The notes under the pieces: model-generated
What the model saw: the letters and a program-made list of their open reading frames with translations, nothing else
Told to the model about the DNA's origin: nothing
The model's database searches: none
Translations under genes and position numbers: made by a program
Assembly: GCA_022478985.1 (NCBI GenBank)
Contig: JAKSZP010004230.1
Coordinates: forward strand, 50,490 to 114,489
Direction: 5' to 3'
DNA: 64,000 nt
DNA from: Massospora cicadina
Taxonomy: Eukaryota > Entomophthoromycota > Entomophthoromycetes > Entomophthorales > Entomophthoraceae
Part shown: positions 34,191 through 45,639 of the stretch, one piece after another
Position numbering within the stretch: position 1 is the first letter of the stretch
How the letters are laid out: every line of letters starts with the position of its first letter

Positions 34191-34782
34191 TATTTTCCAG
34201 AAGAACTCAAATTCTCCATGGCTTGGCATAATTGTTCCAGGAGCCACCCAAAGTTCTACTCTGGACTTCTTCCAGGGGCTTCTGACCTCCCCATACAAAA
34301 GCTCTGGTATCTCTAATATCAACCCCATGTCGACTATTATTTGTGATCCTGGTGGTATGGTTCTCAGGTTAGGCATCTTTCCAATGGGAGTCCAGGGAGT
34401 TATTTCTTTGGTGTCAGTTGCCGAAGATGGCTCACATTTGCATTTGTGAGTCTTCAACTACTCAACCTGCTTAATCAGCCGCTCAATATCTGTGATGTAT
34501 GCTCTTAAACAAATGCAATCTGCGTCATGCTCCATTTTCAAAGTTAGGACTTCTCTAATTAAATTCCCCTCTTTTTTTACAATGACGTTACTTTTTCAAG
34601 TAAATCATTAACAAACTCGTGACATTCTTGACTCCTTCCTTTTTTTTAGTACTAGATGGTTTCTTGACCCCTTCCTTGATCTTGGTGACTCTCTCCTCCA
34701 AGGCAGCAAATTCTCGATGATTTATCAAGTTCAGGCCATTTTGGTCAATGGTTGCCAACTTCATCCAAATTTTCTTAAGCAT
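34188..34782 (-). pseudogene. Element A: gag start fused to dUTPase-like module
   Basis: The minus-strand frame 34,588-34,782 (NHREFAALEERVTKIKEGV) is the coiled-coil start of gag and matches element H near 61,277. The frame 34,188-34,457 begins HKCKCEPSSATDTKE (gag, matching H near 61,507) and at residue 32 switches directly into TIPPGSQIIVDMGLILEIPE, the dUTPase-like module (H near 63,379). The fused frame continues to LYGEVRSPWKKSR and ends with PGTIMPSHGEFE. In H these two parts lie about 1.8 kb apart, so gag capsid, zinc knuckle and protease are deleted here. The fusion is in frame. Confidence 0.85.
34642..34660 (-). mobile_element. Micro-retroposon copy 6 (19 nt, minus)
   Basis: Minus-strand sequence ACCATCTAGTACTAAAAAA, flanked by 17-bp duplications with one mismatch (TTCTTGACTCCTTCCTT at 34,625-34,641 and TTCTTGACCCCTTCCTT at 34,661-34,677). 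It lies in the gag leader of element A. Confidence 0.87.
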
Positions 34783-34824
34783 CTTTATATGACATCACGT
34801 TCTAGTATCATTTATTCAATTACG

Positions 34825-34842
34825 CCCCTGTAGTGAACACCA
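34825..34842 (-). other. Primer-binding site of element A
   Basis: Minus-strand TGGTGTTCACTACAGGGG two bases inside the right LTR. Elements H (TGGTGCTCACTACAGGGG) and B (TGGTACTCACTATAGGGG) have the same site with single changes. All three therefore used one primer tRNA, different from that of the D family and of C. Confidence 0.8.
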
Positions 34843-34844
34843 AT

Positions 34845-35983
34845 TGTTAAAAATTTATAGGTTTTGTGACTATTCTCAGCTGATAACCCCTAGAATAATT
34901 AACTTCACAGGTTTTTCATCATGTAATCTTCTGCGCTGTATGATAGTAAGATTTGTTCATTTGAAAATAGTATGGAGCCTATAATTTGCAGTTGAATAAA
35001 CTACTATAATTAGGCACAACGCTTGGCCAGTATTTCCTCTTGAAATAATTAGTATGTCCTTAATAGGGATTTGTTCCCTGTTACTGCCTAACTTGATTTA
35101 CGCTCAGATCCTTGTTTATGGCTTCTCTCTGTTAACACACAGTCAGCAACAATTCCCAATTCAGCTCAGCATCTCTTATCTAGATTTCCGCTCAGATCAT
35201 TATTTTAATCCTAAAGAGTCTCCCAAATAAAGCACACAGCAATAATTTTTTTGAGAAAGAATAGAACTCAGATGTATTCTGGTATGATACTAATTTCTGT
35301 TAAAAGTATAAAGTATGCCAGTGTATATTAATATATATATTAAGTTAATTCTTAGAGAAATTTATAGTGGAAATTCAGCACCCAACCCTCAAATGGCACC
35401 TCATCAATGAAATGGCAGTTGTTGCCATTTAATTACCCATCATCGTCTCAAAAAGTGATGGTCTTCCTCATCCTGGCTAGGATCCATCATTTGACATCCT
35501 TGAGACCTAAAATAGAAAGAGTCAAAAACGTGTCCCTAATGTTTTCCTCTTAATACCAGAAAATCAACTATACTTGGCAACCAACCTGCTTAGGTAATGG
35601 GACTTGTTGCCCATAAAGCATGTCACAAACCAACTGATCAATTTGCTAGTTGCAGGTGGCATCACTTGCCTCGCAACTTGATCTTTAAATTCCTAATCAG
35701 TTGGTGATGCTACCCAACCAATACTAATCAATATACCTGATAGTTAATTATTGATCAACTATAAGATGCCTCTATTTCATCAGAAACTCTGCCCAATGAT
35801 ATCTTTAAAAATTCATCTGGATCAATCCCTAATGGATCCAACCCAGGCAAATAGCCTAAATTCCCCCAAGCATTGTTACCCCAAATTCAGGGTCAACCAA
35901 TATCCAATCCACTTCGCTATAGGGAATTATCCCCTAGCGACCACTATAATCTAGTTGGTTGTAATATGGGCAAAAATCAAACA
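34845..35983 (-). repeat. Right (5') LTR of element A
   Basis: About 1,139 bp, next to the primer-binding site. The internal end on the plus strand is TGTTAAAAAT. It aligns throughout with the left LTR, and by eye is clearly diverged from it, with many transitions and small indels. Confidence 0.88.
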
Positions 35984-36099
35984 CTGATGCATCCAAATAA
36001 GCTGTTTGGATGGGAATCCTGACAATACCCCTCTAGATCTTGGCGCAGGGGGAAAACAGATGGAGAGAGTGGCTATGCGCACGCTTTATTACTGTGCCC

Positions 36100-37150
36100 T
36101 GAACAACCTCTATAATTGAAAGTTCATTGCCTTGTCATTATATGACTTGATAAGGACCTGACCAGCTGGTGCCCAGTTTATGCTCATGATCTCCAGGCCG
36201 GTGATGATAAAATAGGATGAGGTCAACTAGCTGGAAGCTTTGTAGGGGATCATGCTTATCATTTAATTGAGCAGTTTCTCTACTGGTAGTGGCAGACAGG
36301 TTTTTGGCAGCCAGGGCCTGAAGTCTTATGATTTCATTTGCAGTACTTCACATTGAGACTTCAGGTGCTTCAGGTGAATCTTGATCAAGCATCGCCTGAA
36401 CTTTGGAAGGCAGATGGGGATTTCTGCCATACAACTATTAGAATGATGTCATCTTAGTAATTCAATGGTAATTAATATGATAGGCCGAAATTGCACTAAA
36501 CAAATATTGGGCCAATGAAGGGGGTCAGTCATAGCCATTTTCAGAAGGGTTGCAGTTAGAGTGCCATTTACCTGCTCTACCAGTCCATTAGTTTCAGGAT
36601 GGTAGGAGGTGGAGAATACTTGTGTGGTTCCCATCAGGTTGGCTAAATCTTTCACCAGCATTGAGCAGAAATTTTTTCTGTTATCAGAAAGGATGAAATT
36701 AGGACACTCATGCTGGGTGATAATCCTATCATACAAAAACATGGCGGTGGCCTTTGCTGAAGTGGTGGGGAGAGATACGGCTTTGATCTACTTAATTAGA
36801 TGGTCCACTGCTAGTAGGAGGAACCAATGTCCATTAGAGGCTTGAGGAAGGGGTCCCACAACATCAATGCTAATAGTATGGAATGGTTCACAGTGTGGAA
36901 CCACTGGATGTTAAGCTTGGGGATTAGGTCCAGCTTGTCTTTTACATACCAGACAGGACTCCAATACATCCTGGATAGAAACAAGCATTCCCTCCCAATA
37001 ACATTGAGTTTTAAGCCACTGGTAGGTTTTCTGAATTTACCATGGCTGACTTGCCAATGTCCCTCTAATATGACATTGGTTCAAGTGATGGTCTTACATA
37101 AGGCACCCATTGTTTATACACAAGTTTGCACAATTGACCATTCTTGACTT
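36100..37150 (-). pseudogene. Element D3: integrase with intact D,D-E residues
   Basis: The minus-strand translation gives ISIDVVGPLPQASNGHWFLL (first catalytic Asp, near 36,870). Frame 36,449-36,742 gives IITQHECPNFILSDNRKNF (second Asp) and NGLVEQVNGTL (Glu). The triad is complete, although a stop interrupts the core. The C-terminal part (about 36,120-36,250) matches D1, and the zinc finger lies at about 36,900-37,140. No chromodomain is visible. Confidence 0.85.
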
Positions 37151-37299
37151 GAAGATTTGCTAATCTTTTTGCTAACCTTTTGGAGGGTCGTGGATATATT
37201 TTTTCATAACTGTGGTTGGGTTAGGAGGTCATAGAGTCAATTACCATCAGGGTCAGTTATAGTTAGGATAGGAAGCTGAGATAGGCAATCTGAATTTTG

Positions 37300-38711
37300 A
37301 TGAATTGGCCTTGGTTGGTGGTTAGTAAAAAGTTGTAATTTGAAGTTTTAACGCTCATTGGGTAATCTTCCATTAGGGTCCTTCATTTGCTGTAGCCAAC
37401 ATAAGGAAGCATGATTAGTTATGATGGTAAAATGCTTCCTATATAAATAGGGTCAGAAATTCTTAATGGTCAATAGGAACGCCAAGCTTTCACGTTCTGT
37501 AACGCTATAATTACGTTCAGCTTTAGACAAGGTCTTTCTGTAGTAGGCAATGGGATTGTCCACTAATTTCTCATCATTTTGAAATATTATGGTTCTGATG
37601 ACAATATTGCTAGCATCTGTGAAGAGGAGGAAAGGTTTATCATCATTTGGATAAATAAGTACTGGAGAGTGGGAGAGAGAGATGCATAGCAGGTTGAAGG
37701 CCCGATGTTGCTCTTCATTCCACTGAAAAGGTATTCCTTTCTTTAGTAGAAACACCAGAAGCTTGGAGATGTCTGCAAAATGGGGTATAAATTCGCAATA
37801 ATAGCTCATTAATCCTAGGAAACTTGTATATCTTGGAGGGATTAACGGGGGTCATCTTAGCAATAACCAGGACCTTTATCATCCATTTGGGTTATTCCAG
37901 CTTTACTGACTTATGACCCAAAAAAACATCTCACTTTGGAAAAAGAGCATTTTGACAGCTTTAATTTTAACAATGGTTGCCATAACCGCTGAAAGACTTG
38001 CCTAAGGTGATTTAGATGTTCAGTAAAGGTTCTTTAAAAAACGATAATATCATCAAAATAAACTAGTACACAGGAGCGTTTTAAATTGACTAGTAGTTTG
38101 TACAAAGCGCGTTGGAAGATAGCAGGGGCATTACACAGCCCCTGAGGCTATCAAGCGGCTCATATAGTCCTTCACTTGTGATAGGAGCAGATTTTGCCCA
38201 ATCTTCTGGTGACAGATCTACTTGCCAGTATCCACTGGCGAAATCCATAGCTGAGAAATAGTGGGACCCTGACATTAAATGCAGTCATATATACATGGCA
38301 GGGGGTAACTATCTTTGCAGGTGATAGAGTTAAGGCAGCGATAATCCATAACACCATGGTGGCCACCTTCCTTTTTCTGAATTGATAGGAGTGGGGAAGC
38401 CCATGGACTTTTGGAAGGCACAAGTAACCCGGCCTCCAACAGTTGCTGTAACTCTAAGGCCACTTGAGATTCCTCCACTTTGGATTTTCTGAAAATGGTT
38501 GGGCTTTAAATGGAAGATGATCCTCAGTTTTGATCTGATGAATTACCCCGTACATTTTCTCACACTTACTTGGTCCTGAGGAAAAGATATTTCCATACTC
38601 CTCGAGGAGGGCTTTAACATCCTGGCGTTTGTTTGGGATAAGGTTATACCTAATTCTATTGTCAACCAAATCTATGGTGGTTGGGGGATAAAATACTAAA
38701 TCCTGTAACAA
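37300..38711 (-). pseudogene. Element D3: reverse transcriptase and RNase H
   Basis: The frames 38,454-38,711 and 38,275-38,478 give the RT start (LLEAGLLVPSKSPWASPLL). Frame 38,090-38,275 gives SAMDFASGYWQVDLSPEDW. The active site near 38,040-38,066 reads VYFDDIIVF, with both Asp present. Frame 37,453-37,809 gives the RT-RNase H link (FQWNEEQHRAFNLL) and RNase H (LLFTDAS, then AYYRKTLSKAERNYSVTERE) with catalytic Asp and Glu. Frameshifts separate the pieces. Confidence 0.9.
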
Positions 38712-38899
38712 GCCAAAATAATTTACACTGGCAATACTCTTAATGTGACATAGTTTTACATAACAATAGAACTAAGCTGGGGACCTGGAGATTATTAGTG
38801 GTAAAATTTCCTTCTTAAATAGAGATAGATTTCCCATAGGAAGGATTCAAAATCCCTGGGCAGGTAAACGCTTCCTTGATGGAAGGGTTTGGGTATCCA

Positions 38900-39574
38900 C
38901 TAAGCTCCAAAATTTGATCAGTAGGATAAGAATCGGAATAATGTATCTACAATAGCTTGTGAGCCTGAGGGTATTGTAATAGACTGAGGGGCATACAGAG
39001 GGATCCCCTCTTTGGCATCCAAAGCCCCCAGGGGTAACTTAGTTTTTCCTCTAAGACTTGATACTCCATTTTGCAAATGGAGGATGGGTATTTGAGGAAG
39101 CATGTCCATTTTTAAGGGCTCCTTTACTTTTAGTGGGGAGCTCTTTTAATGGAATCCAACACCCTAGTAGGGATAGGTAATTTTCCTAGTGGTTGATGAT
39201 GCAGATAAATTCATGCATCAGTTGGATTAATAAGCAACTTGTAGTTATCATTTTATAGTGCAACGGTGGGGGGCAGTAATTAATAACTTCCCAAAACGAA
39301 GGGGTAAAGCAGAATAGGCTTCTATTGCCATAGTAGACTGACTACCTGCCATCCCATATTCAGTTTTGTGGATAAAGTCTGGAGCCATACTTATCTTTTG
39401 GATAAGCCTGGAAGAAATAACATTTACTGTCAAACCAGTGTAAATTATCACCACAACTTTAACCTTATGGATTACTACTTTGACCTGAATTAAAGATCCA
39501 AATTGGGAGTTAGTAGCTAATAAACTGTCTTTAGGGATTTGTGTGAAGCTAGCGGAGGATTCTTCTGTATCCAA
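38900..39574 (-). pseudogene. Element D3: protease and dUTPase-like module
   Basis: The minus-strand frame 39,248-39,574 contains VIIYTGLTVNVISSRLIQKI. This is the retropepsin region with the active-site Asp changed (YTG instead of DSG or DTG). It continues KTEYGMAGSQSTMAIEAYSA, the flap. The frame 38,918-39,109 contains GIPLYAPQSITIPSGSQAIV, which fits motif I and the following strands of a dUTPase-like fold. After DTLF the frame is lost, and later dUTPase motifs are not clear in this copy. Confidence 0.75.
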
Positions 39575-39576
39575 GC

Positions 39577-40883
39577 TCAGGGTTGTTCAATGTGTTTAAA
39601 AGCTTTATCTGCCAAGGCTTGGCTTTCTATAGAAGAGCTGACCACCAAGATATAGTTGGGTAACTGACCAACATAGAAGTAAGAAAGCTGGAGGTTTTTA
39701 TTTCCTTGAATAGACAGAGGGAATTCAACTTCTGATGGGGCAGCTAACACAAAACAACCGGAAGTACTGGGGATACATCTAGAACTAGAACAAGGGTCTT
39801 GAGGCACTTGTTTATCATCAGCATAGGGAGCCTCTTGCCCTATACTATCTGATCTTTTGCTGACTTACTTAAAGGATGTGTCATTCAGATACTGTGTGGT
39901 TGTTTCTTTTGCAATGAGTGCAGTATGTTTCAGGTGTAGGCAAATTGGGGGTATAATGGCCAACACTTGGGACTGGGGTTTATTGGTGTTAAAATGAGGT
40001 GGCCTGACGAGTTTATGTAATCAAGTGGAATTTCCAATAATGCCTCTTTAATTTGGAGGAGGTACGTTAAGTTAGACTTTACTGCTTTAAGATAAATTAA
40101 AACATTCTGCATAAATTTAAATGATGAAAATGCAGCGGTGAGGGCATCATTAGCATAAGACAATTCCCTGCAACCAGAATTTGTGATTTGAGGTAAAAAC
40201 GGTGGGAAAATTCGCTGATAAATCCCCCTGATTAAGGCTGATACCCATAAAGGTCTGTTTTTGGTTGATTAGGTTAAGTTACACCCAAATTACTGAAGCA
40301 AGGCAGTCTTGGCATCATTCCAAGTATAACAATGCATCAGTTGGGGGACCATAATGTCTTGAGCCATATGGCTAATGCAGTTAGTCAAATGCTTAAGTTG
40401 TTGATGTTCAGTCGCTTCCTCTATAGAGCTTTCATAGCAGTATAAGAAAGAGAAAATACTTCCCTCCCCAGGGACATATTTTTCTTTGACAAAGGTTTAA
40501 ATGTACCATTTAGGGGGTTAGAGGAAAAACAACATGAACTGATACAGGTATAGAGCTTTCACTTAATGATGAGGCGGTATCTTGGAAATACACTTGAGGT
40601 TGAAGCGCATCCACTTGTAGCCATAGATTATTAAGATCATCAACTATTAAATCTACTTGTTCATAAGCAGCACTGAGAGCTGACTTTATGTCAACAAGTT
40701 GGCAAATTGGCTTACTTTATTTTTTAAAGCAATATTAATAGCTTGAAGGTCAAGTTGATGTTTTTTGGTGGTGAGCACTCTTTGCTCTAATCCACTTACC
40801 AAAACAGATAGGGTTGCCCAGTCACTGAGATGGGCAGCTTCACAATCTGAGGAGTTTTTCAAAACAGAATCAGTATTATCCAT
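39577..40883 (-). pseudogene. Element D3: gag
   Basis: Starts at about 40,883 on the minus strand with MDNTDSVLKNSSDCEAAHLS and a Leu/Gln-rich leader. The frame 39,930-40,163 and further pieces down to 39,577 follow. Similarity to D2 gag is clear (MAQDIMVPQL, WNDAKTALL). No CCHC zinc knuckle was found. Several stops. Confidence 0.75.
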
Positions 40884-40933
40884 AGTTGCTTTTATTGCTT
40901 ATTTTTATAATATTCACCATGAACTCAGGGTGC

Positions 40934-40951
40934 AACCTGGCAGAGACACCA
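40934..40951 (-). other. Primer-binding site of D3
   Basis: Minus-strand TGGTGTCTCTGCCAGGTT, four bases inside the LTR. Same primer as D2. Confidence 0.75.
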
Positions 40952-40955
40952 ATTT

Positions 40956-41412
40956 TGTCAAAATCACATGTTGATACCACAAATCCTTTTTTGTAATTTG
41001 GTCAGTTGGACTGAAGTCCGAGGGTGTTAATAACTTACCTGGGTTGCTTCTCTTAGTCAAAAAGTCTTGTTGATCCAGATTTTAAGTTTGGTGGGGAAAA
41101 ATTCAATTAAATTTAATTTATACTTAAAATTGAAAAAAGGAAGGAAAAAGCATAAGGTTTATTTGCTAATACCAACTATAAATGGGTAAGCGGGGAGGTG
41201 CTTTGGGGGAAATCTAAGCCACACAAGCCTGGATATAATTAAATTAGCCAATAGGGGATTTGAGAAAAGCACAATTATCCCGGTTGATCTGCTTGTGCTC
41301 ATCTCATAGCTCAAGTTCAAGCCCCAATAGAGACATGAGTATTTTGGTCAGTTCAGGATCAATTCCCAAAATCTGACACATCTGAATGGGCCATTTGGAT
41401 GGGAATCTGACA
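40956..41412 (-). repeat. 5' LTR of element D3
   Basis: 457 bp with inverted terminal bases TGTCA and TGACA. Aligns with the LTRs of D2 and D1. Confidence 0.8.
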
Positions 41413-41429
41413 GAGGGGTCTTCATGTTT

Positions 41430-42686
41430 CAGGATAAGGGGAGAAAAAAACACTTTTAAAAATTGACTTGAACGCCTGCTAGCACTCAGATGTCCAACAA
41501 AAGGGGATGTTCTTACCCATGAGTGGATGAAGTGGGGCAGCTAACTGGAATAAGGCAGGAAAGAATTTTAAAAAGATTATAATGAACAAGAAGCTTCTTA
41601 ACTGCTTTTGGGTTATTGTAGTGAGCCACTCACAATTGGCGTCCAAATTGTTGGGGGAATAGCATACCCATCTTTTAAGACAAGGTTATCCAAAAAGGTA
41701 ACCTCCTCCCTATAAAACTCATATTTTGAAGGTTTGATAAACAGGCCTGCCTTGTGAAAGGCATCTACTACCGCTTCCAAATCTTTTGTATGTTGTTCAG
41801 GAGTTGGGGAATGTACCAAAATATCATCAATGTATGTGACCACACAAGTGAATCAGAGGACACTCAGCATACTATTAATCATTTTTTAGCATGTGGATGG
41901 TGCATTCTTTTACCTGAATGGCATTACTCAAAATTGGAAAATACCCTTTTCATTTGGATAGTGATAAGCCATTCCTGACCTTCCATAACCCAAATTTGAT
42001 AAAGACATTAACAAGATCAAGTTTGGAGAACACCTGTTACTTAGCAATCACTTGAACAATTGTCTGCTCCAACAACAAAGGGTATGGATCAAGGACTGTG
42101 ATTTATTTAAGTGACTATAATACACACAGGGATGAAGGTAACCATCAGCCTTTTTACCAAAAACGATGTGAGAGGCAACTGGTGATGTCTCTTTGAATAA
42201 CCACCCTTATTTAAGCATGTCATCCAACCATGCATTGAGAGCAGCCTCCTCTACTGTATGTGGGTACAAAGTACAGTTGATGTTAACCACCTGCACCGTT
42301 GTTCTAAACCCTAAATCTAATTTAGTATGAGGGGAAAGATGGTCCACCATCTCGGAATCAAAGATACTTTGATATCCATCAATGCCTCAGGGAGATCTGA
42401 TGGATGGCCCGCAGGGGAAACAAGGGAGGTATTCAAACTACGCCTTGATTCTTAGTAAGAGTAACCACTAAAGAAAACTCGCTCTCAGTCTGGACATTGG
42501 CAATTGAAAACATATAAAAAACAAGGTGAATTCTAACATTCTGTTGATGCCACCAATCTACTCCCCAAATTACCAGAAACACCAAGTTTGGAATTGTAAA
42601 GAACCAATTGCAAAAGATAAACTGAGGAACTGAGAAAGGTACTGGGCGGTGAACTAGGTATGAGGGCTGGGAGGATGATGAAGCGA
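41430..42686 (-). pseudogene. Element C: protease end, reverse transcriptase, RNase H start
   Basis: The minus-strand frame 42,433-42,849 holds LVIWGVDWWHQQNVRIHL, the end of the protease region. RT follows. Frame 41,613-41,843 reads MVTYIDDILVHSPTPEQHTK, with the YIDD active site intact, and FYREEVTFLDNLVLKDG. The connection to RNase H (LDANCEWL, then LRSFLFIIIF) runs to about 41,470. The gene is then cut by the D3 LTR. Confidence 0.87.
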
Positions 42687-43651
42687 TGTTAAAATCTGGG
42701 TCACTAGATAGTTGCTTGCTTCTGCACCCTGATTTCAACTGCACAGATTCGTAGATACTTGCCTTGATTAATAATATGAATTGGGGAAAAATAGTATGAA
42801 GACTATTATTTTGGATATTTGCTAAAAGCCACGTTGAGTGAAAGTCCAACTCTAGACTGGTGCTTCTTCGTTTTTAAGATGTTCTGGTACTGGTAGGGAA
42901 TACTTTCCCTATTTTCTTCTCGCAGAGCTAAGTGGAGACTTGATAGTACAACCTAAGGATATCTGATTCTTGCACTCTTATCTTAAGAGTAATGTCAAAC
43001 AACCAATGTTATAACAACTTAGTTAATATCAAGTTTGAATCTACTTTTATTAGAGAATATTTGGGGGGGGTTATAGTTAAAACCAGCACATAACTTTTCA
43101 ACTGTCCACTGGGAATTATTTGTGATCTTATGCTGATTTGACCCTCAAGTGTTAGGAACCAAACCTTGTTGAGTATTGTTGACTTATTTTCTTAGGCAGC
43201 GTAATCCTCAGCTGTTCAGTGACCAAACAATTGGTTTTAGGAACTTGAGAACAATTTGTTTTGGCTGATGACGATCCTTCTCTCTACCTCCAGCGTTAGA
43301 ACACTTAGGTAGTTTCTGAAGACTTCCCATTTGTTCTACTCTGAATTATTCCCAATAATTCAATTATTGGGTGCTGTTCCCTCATTAACTTTACACTTAA
43401 TATTATTAGGGATGATTGCTAACAATAATCTCATCAGTCAGCAACCGCTACCAAGATATTAAATTGTTTATTACTATGATTCAATTATTAGGTGTTGTTA
43501 CCTCATTAAAGTAACACTCAATATTATTGGGATGATCCCCAATGATAATCTCATCACTCAATGCTTGTTTTTAATACTATATAATTGTAACTAATCGTTG
43601 AATTAATTAATTAGTCAATAGGTAATAATGTGGTCAACTAAAATTCCAACA
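42687..43651 (-). repeat. 3' LTR of element B
   Basis: 965 bp. Minus-strand start TGTTGGAATTTTAG, end CCCAGATTTTAACA. Pairs end to end with 49,497-50,461. Confidence 0.95.
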
Positions 43652-43923
43652 TATCCCCCCTCTTGACCAGATTATCCAGCAGAGGATAGAACTCTTGGGG
43701 ATAAGAGCTGCCTTAGCTTGTGCTCATATTTGGTTTATCATATCTCTATGTCCTCAGTGGAGTGCAGCTCTGTCCGCACTCAACGCCCATATGCTCATCT
43801 TGGGTTTGATGACTTTGTATCCTTGGTTGCTACCTGCTGCCCCCTCTTCTCAAGTGTGGTCTTCCACAACATCATGCTGCACCAGTCCCATCTTTGCATC
43901 CTTGCTAAAAGATCAACTGGTCC

Positions 43924-44080
43924 ACCTGTACAAACCCCAGGATGTGTCCCAATGGAAGCTTGCCATTCAACTGTACCAACCTCAGGACGGGTTTCTGTGA
44001 CTCCATAGTCAACCTGTACTAACCCCAGGACAGGTTTCTAATGGCACCTTACCACCTGTACTAACCCCAGAACAGGTTTC
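43924..44080. repeat. Four-unit tandem repeat in the 3' untranslated part of B
   Basis: Four imperfect units with spacing 42-45 bp begin at about 43,924, 43,969, 44,012 and 44,054. The unit core is ACCTGTACTAACCCCAGGAC followed by AGGTTTC. ACCTGT at the start and ACAGGT near the end are inverted copies, so each unit could form a small hairpin. I know of no function for it. Confidence 0.75.
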
Positions 44081-44132
44081 ACCATCTTAATATTATAACT
44101 CTTCCAGTAAATCAAGTTTCAGTCCATCCATA

Positions 44133-45330
44133 TTATGCCAATTGTTTGGGACTCATGCCCATTATTGTCTTTCCCTTCCTCCACGCTTGGTAGGTGGGAA
44201 TATTGCTAGATGAATCACTGCTCAAAGAAACAAACTTAATTTTTAATATATATTTTTCTTTTTTATCTCCCTTTATTATTATTTTTTTTGTCAAAAACTT
44301 TAAGTATTTTGTGTGGACTCTGTTGACTATGTGACCATCCTCAATATTCTTGATTGTATAGGCATCATTTGCCAACTTAGCAATAATTTCAAATGGTCCC
44401 AGACTTAGGGTGTCCAACTTATTTTTCCTCCCAAACCCATGGGTATCGCAATAGGCTACCCTATTGCCCACATGGTATTCTTTCAATGTAGGTTTATTCT
44501 GGTCGTCCACTTTCTTTGCGTTGATTCTTATTTTCATTGTCATTTCAAATGCCTTAAATTGTAATTCAACCAGGGTATTGGCCAGTTGGGATAGATATTG
44601 GTCACCACTCATCCCCAAATACAGCTCCACTACTGAATACAATATTGGCGGCAATGCAGCTTTCCACCCATATAAAAGTTAAAAAGGTGTTTTCTCAATC
44701 ACTGATTGGTAACTGATACTATAAGCAAATGTGACCAAACTCAGAGATTCTCCCCTTGCGGAAATTTTCCCTGCAACCAATCTTTTTGAGTTTTCCTGCA
44801 ACCAATTTTCATAACATTGAGGCTAGAGTTGTGTTCACTCTTTCCACCATTCTGTTCATTTCTGGACTTTAGAGGACAGATACAACACTGCGGATTACCA
44901 TTGATTCATTTAACCTGAGATTACATATGAAGTAAAATTACTATCAATGTCACTGAGTATAACTTGGGGGCATCTGTGCCAATAGATCATTCAGTCAGGT
45001 ATAAACTTTTCTGTACTAATTGCATCTACTTTGTTGAGAACTTTTGTTTTGATCCATCAGGTTAAATGGTCTATTGTGGCAATTATATTTCACCCATCCA
45101 ACGCTGACACTGAATGGTTTCATAACATCTAAGGACACCGCGTGCCACGGAAAACCAGAGTGTACTAACTGGTACCCTATGACATTTGTGTGCGGCCTGT
45201 GAAGTTGACACTCCACACAATAGGCTAGTTAATCTGTGACATCATAGTTGATTAATCACCAGTAATAATACTGGTGAATATGTTTCACTGTTTTCTTTAG
45301 GCCACCATGGCTGATAACATTACGTGCAGC
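44133..45330 (-). pseudogene. Element B: integrase
   Basis: The C-terminal part (44,133-44,654) is open for 173 codons and includes NRVAYCDTHGFGRKNKLDTL, LGPFEIIAKL (GPY/F-type module) and a Ser-rich end. The core region near 45,100 shows VSLDVMKPFSVSV with the first catalytic Asp. Frame 45,016-45,216 begins with the Cys-containing end of the zinc finger (MECQLHRPHTNV). The region with the second Asp and the Glu (about 44,700-45,000) is disrupted. No chromodomain. Confidence 0.83.
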
Positions 45331-45639
45331 TAAATGATTTCAACTCATTTCTGATGGCTTAGGAAATAAGACCTGTTTCCCTTCGATCATTTTTTATAAT
45401 TGATTGTTCTTAAATTTGGTATTTTACATGGCCTTTCATAATGCATTCCAAATTTCTTGAGGTTCATCCCCAATATCTCCTTTAATCATCCACTGAAACA
45501 GCGCATCAGCCTGATGATAAATTGCATGAACAACTGGCAATTGAGACAATCCGTTGGCTTTCTGATATACCACTCCATCCCTGTAATTAACTTTGAAATC
45601 ATATGCTTGCAGCTTGAAAGCCCATCATACCAATCAACC

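Larger units (their letters stand above)
28174..35983 (-). mobile_element. Element A: Ty3/Gypsy with internal deletion joining gag to dUTPase-like part
   Basis: Minus-strand element. Its two LTR-type sequences (28,174-29,303 and 34,845-35,983) align closely with each other and with the LTR of element H. Between them lie a primer-binding site, a shortened gag, a dUTPase-like module, RT, RNase H and integrase. About 1.8 kb of gag and protease present in H are missing at about 34,361. The flanks do not match as a target duplication (left TGTCC, right CTGAT). The left flank is D2 in plus orientation and the right flank is the D3 LTR in minus orientation, which points to recombination. An extra LTR-like edge lies at 29,868. 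Two micro-retroposons lie inside. Confidence 0.78.
35984..41412 (-). mobile_element. Element D3: Ty3/Gypsy with dUTPase-like module, 3' LTR truncated
   Basis: Minus-strand element with 5' LTR (40,956-41,412), primer-binding site, gag, protease, dUTPase-like module, RT, RNase H and integrase, in that order. Only about 40 bp of the 3' LTR remain (35,984-36,024, ending GGATGGGAATCCTGACA), because element A occupies the rest. The adjoining purine tract on the minus strand is AGAGGGGTAT. It interrupts chromovirus C just after its RT. RT and integrase catalytic residues are intact, but every gene has stops. Confidence 0.85.

Noticed and set aside
43924..44080. CRISPR-like array
   Set aside because: Only four imperfect units with similar spacers, in the untranslated part of a eukaryotic retrotransposon.
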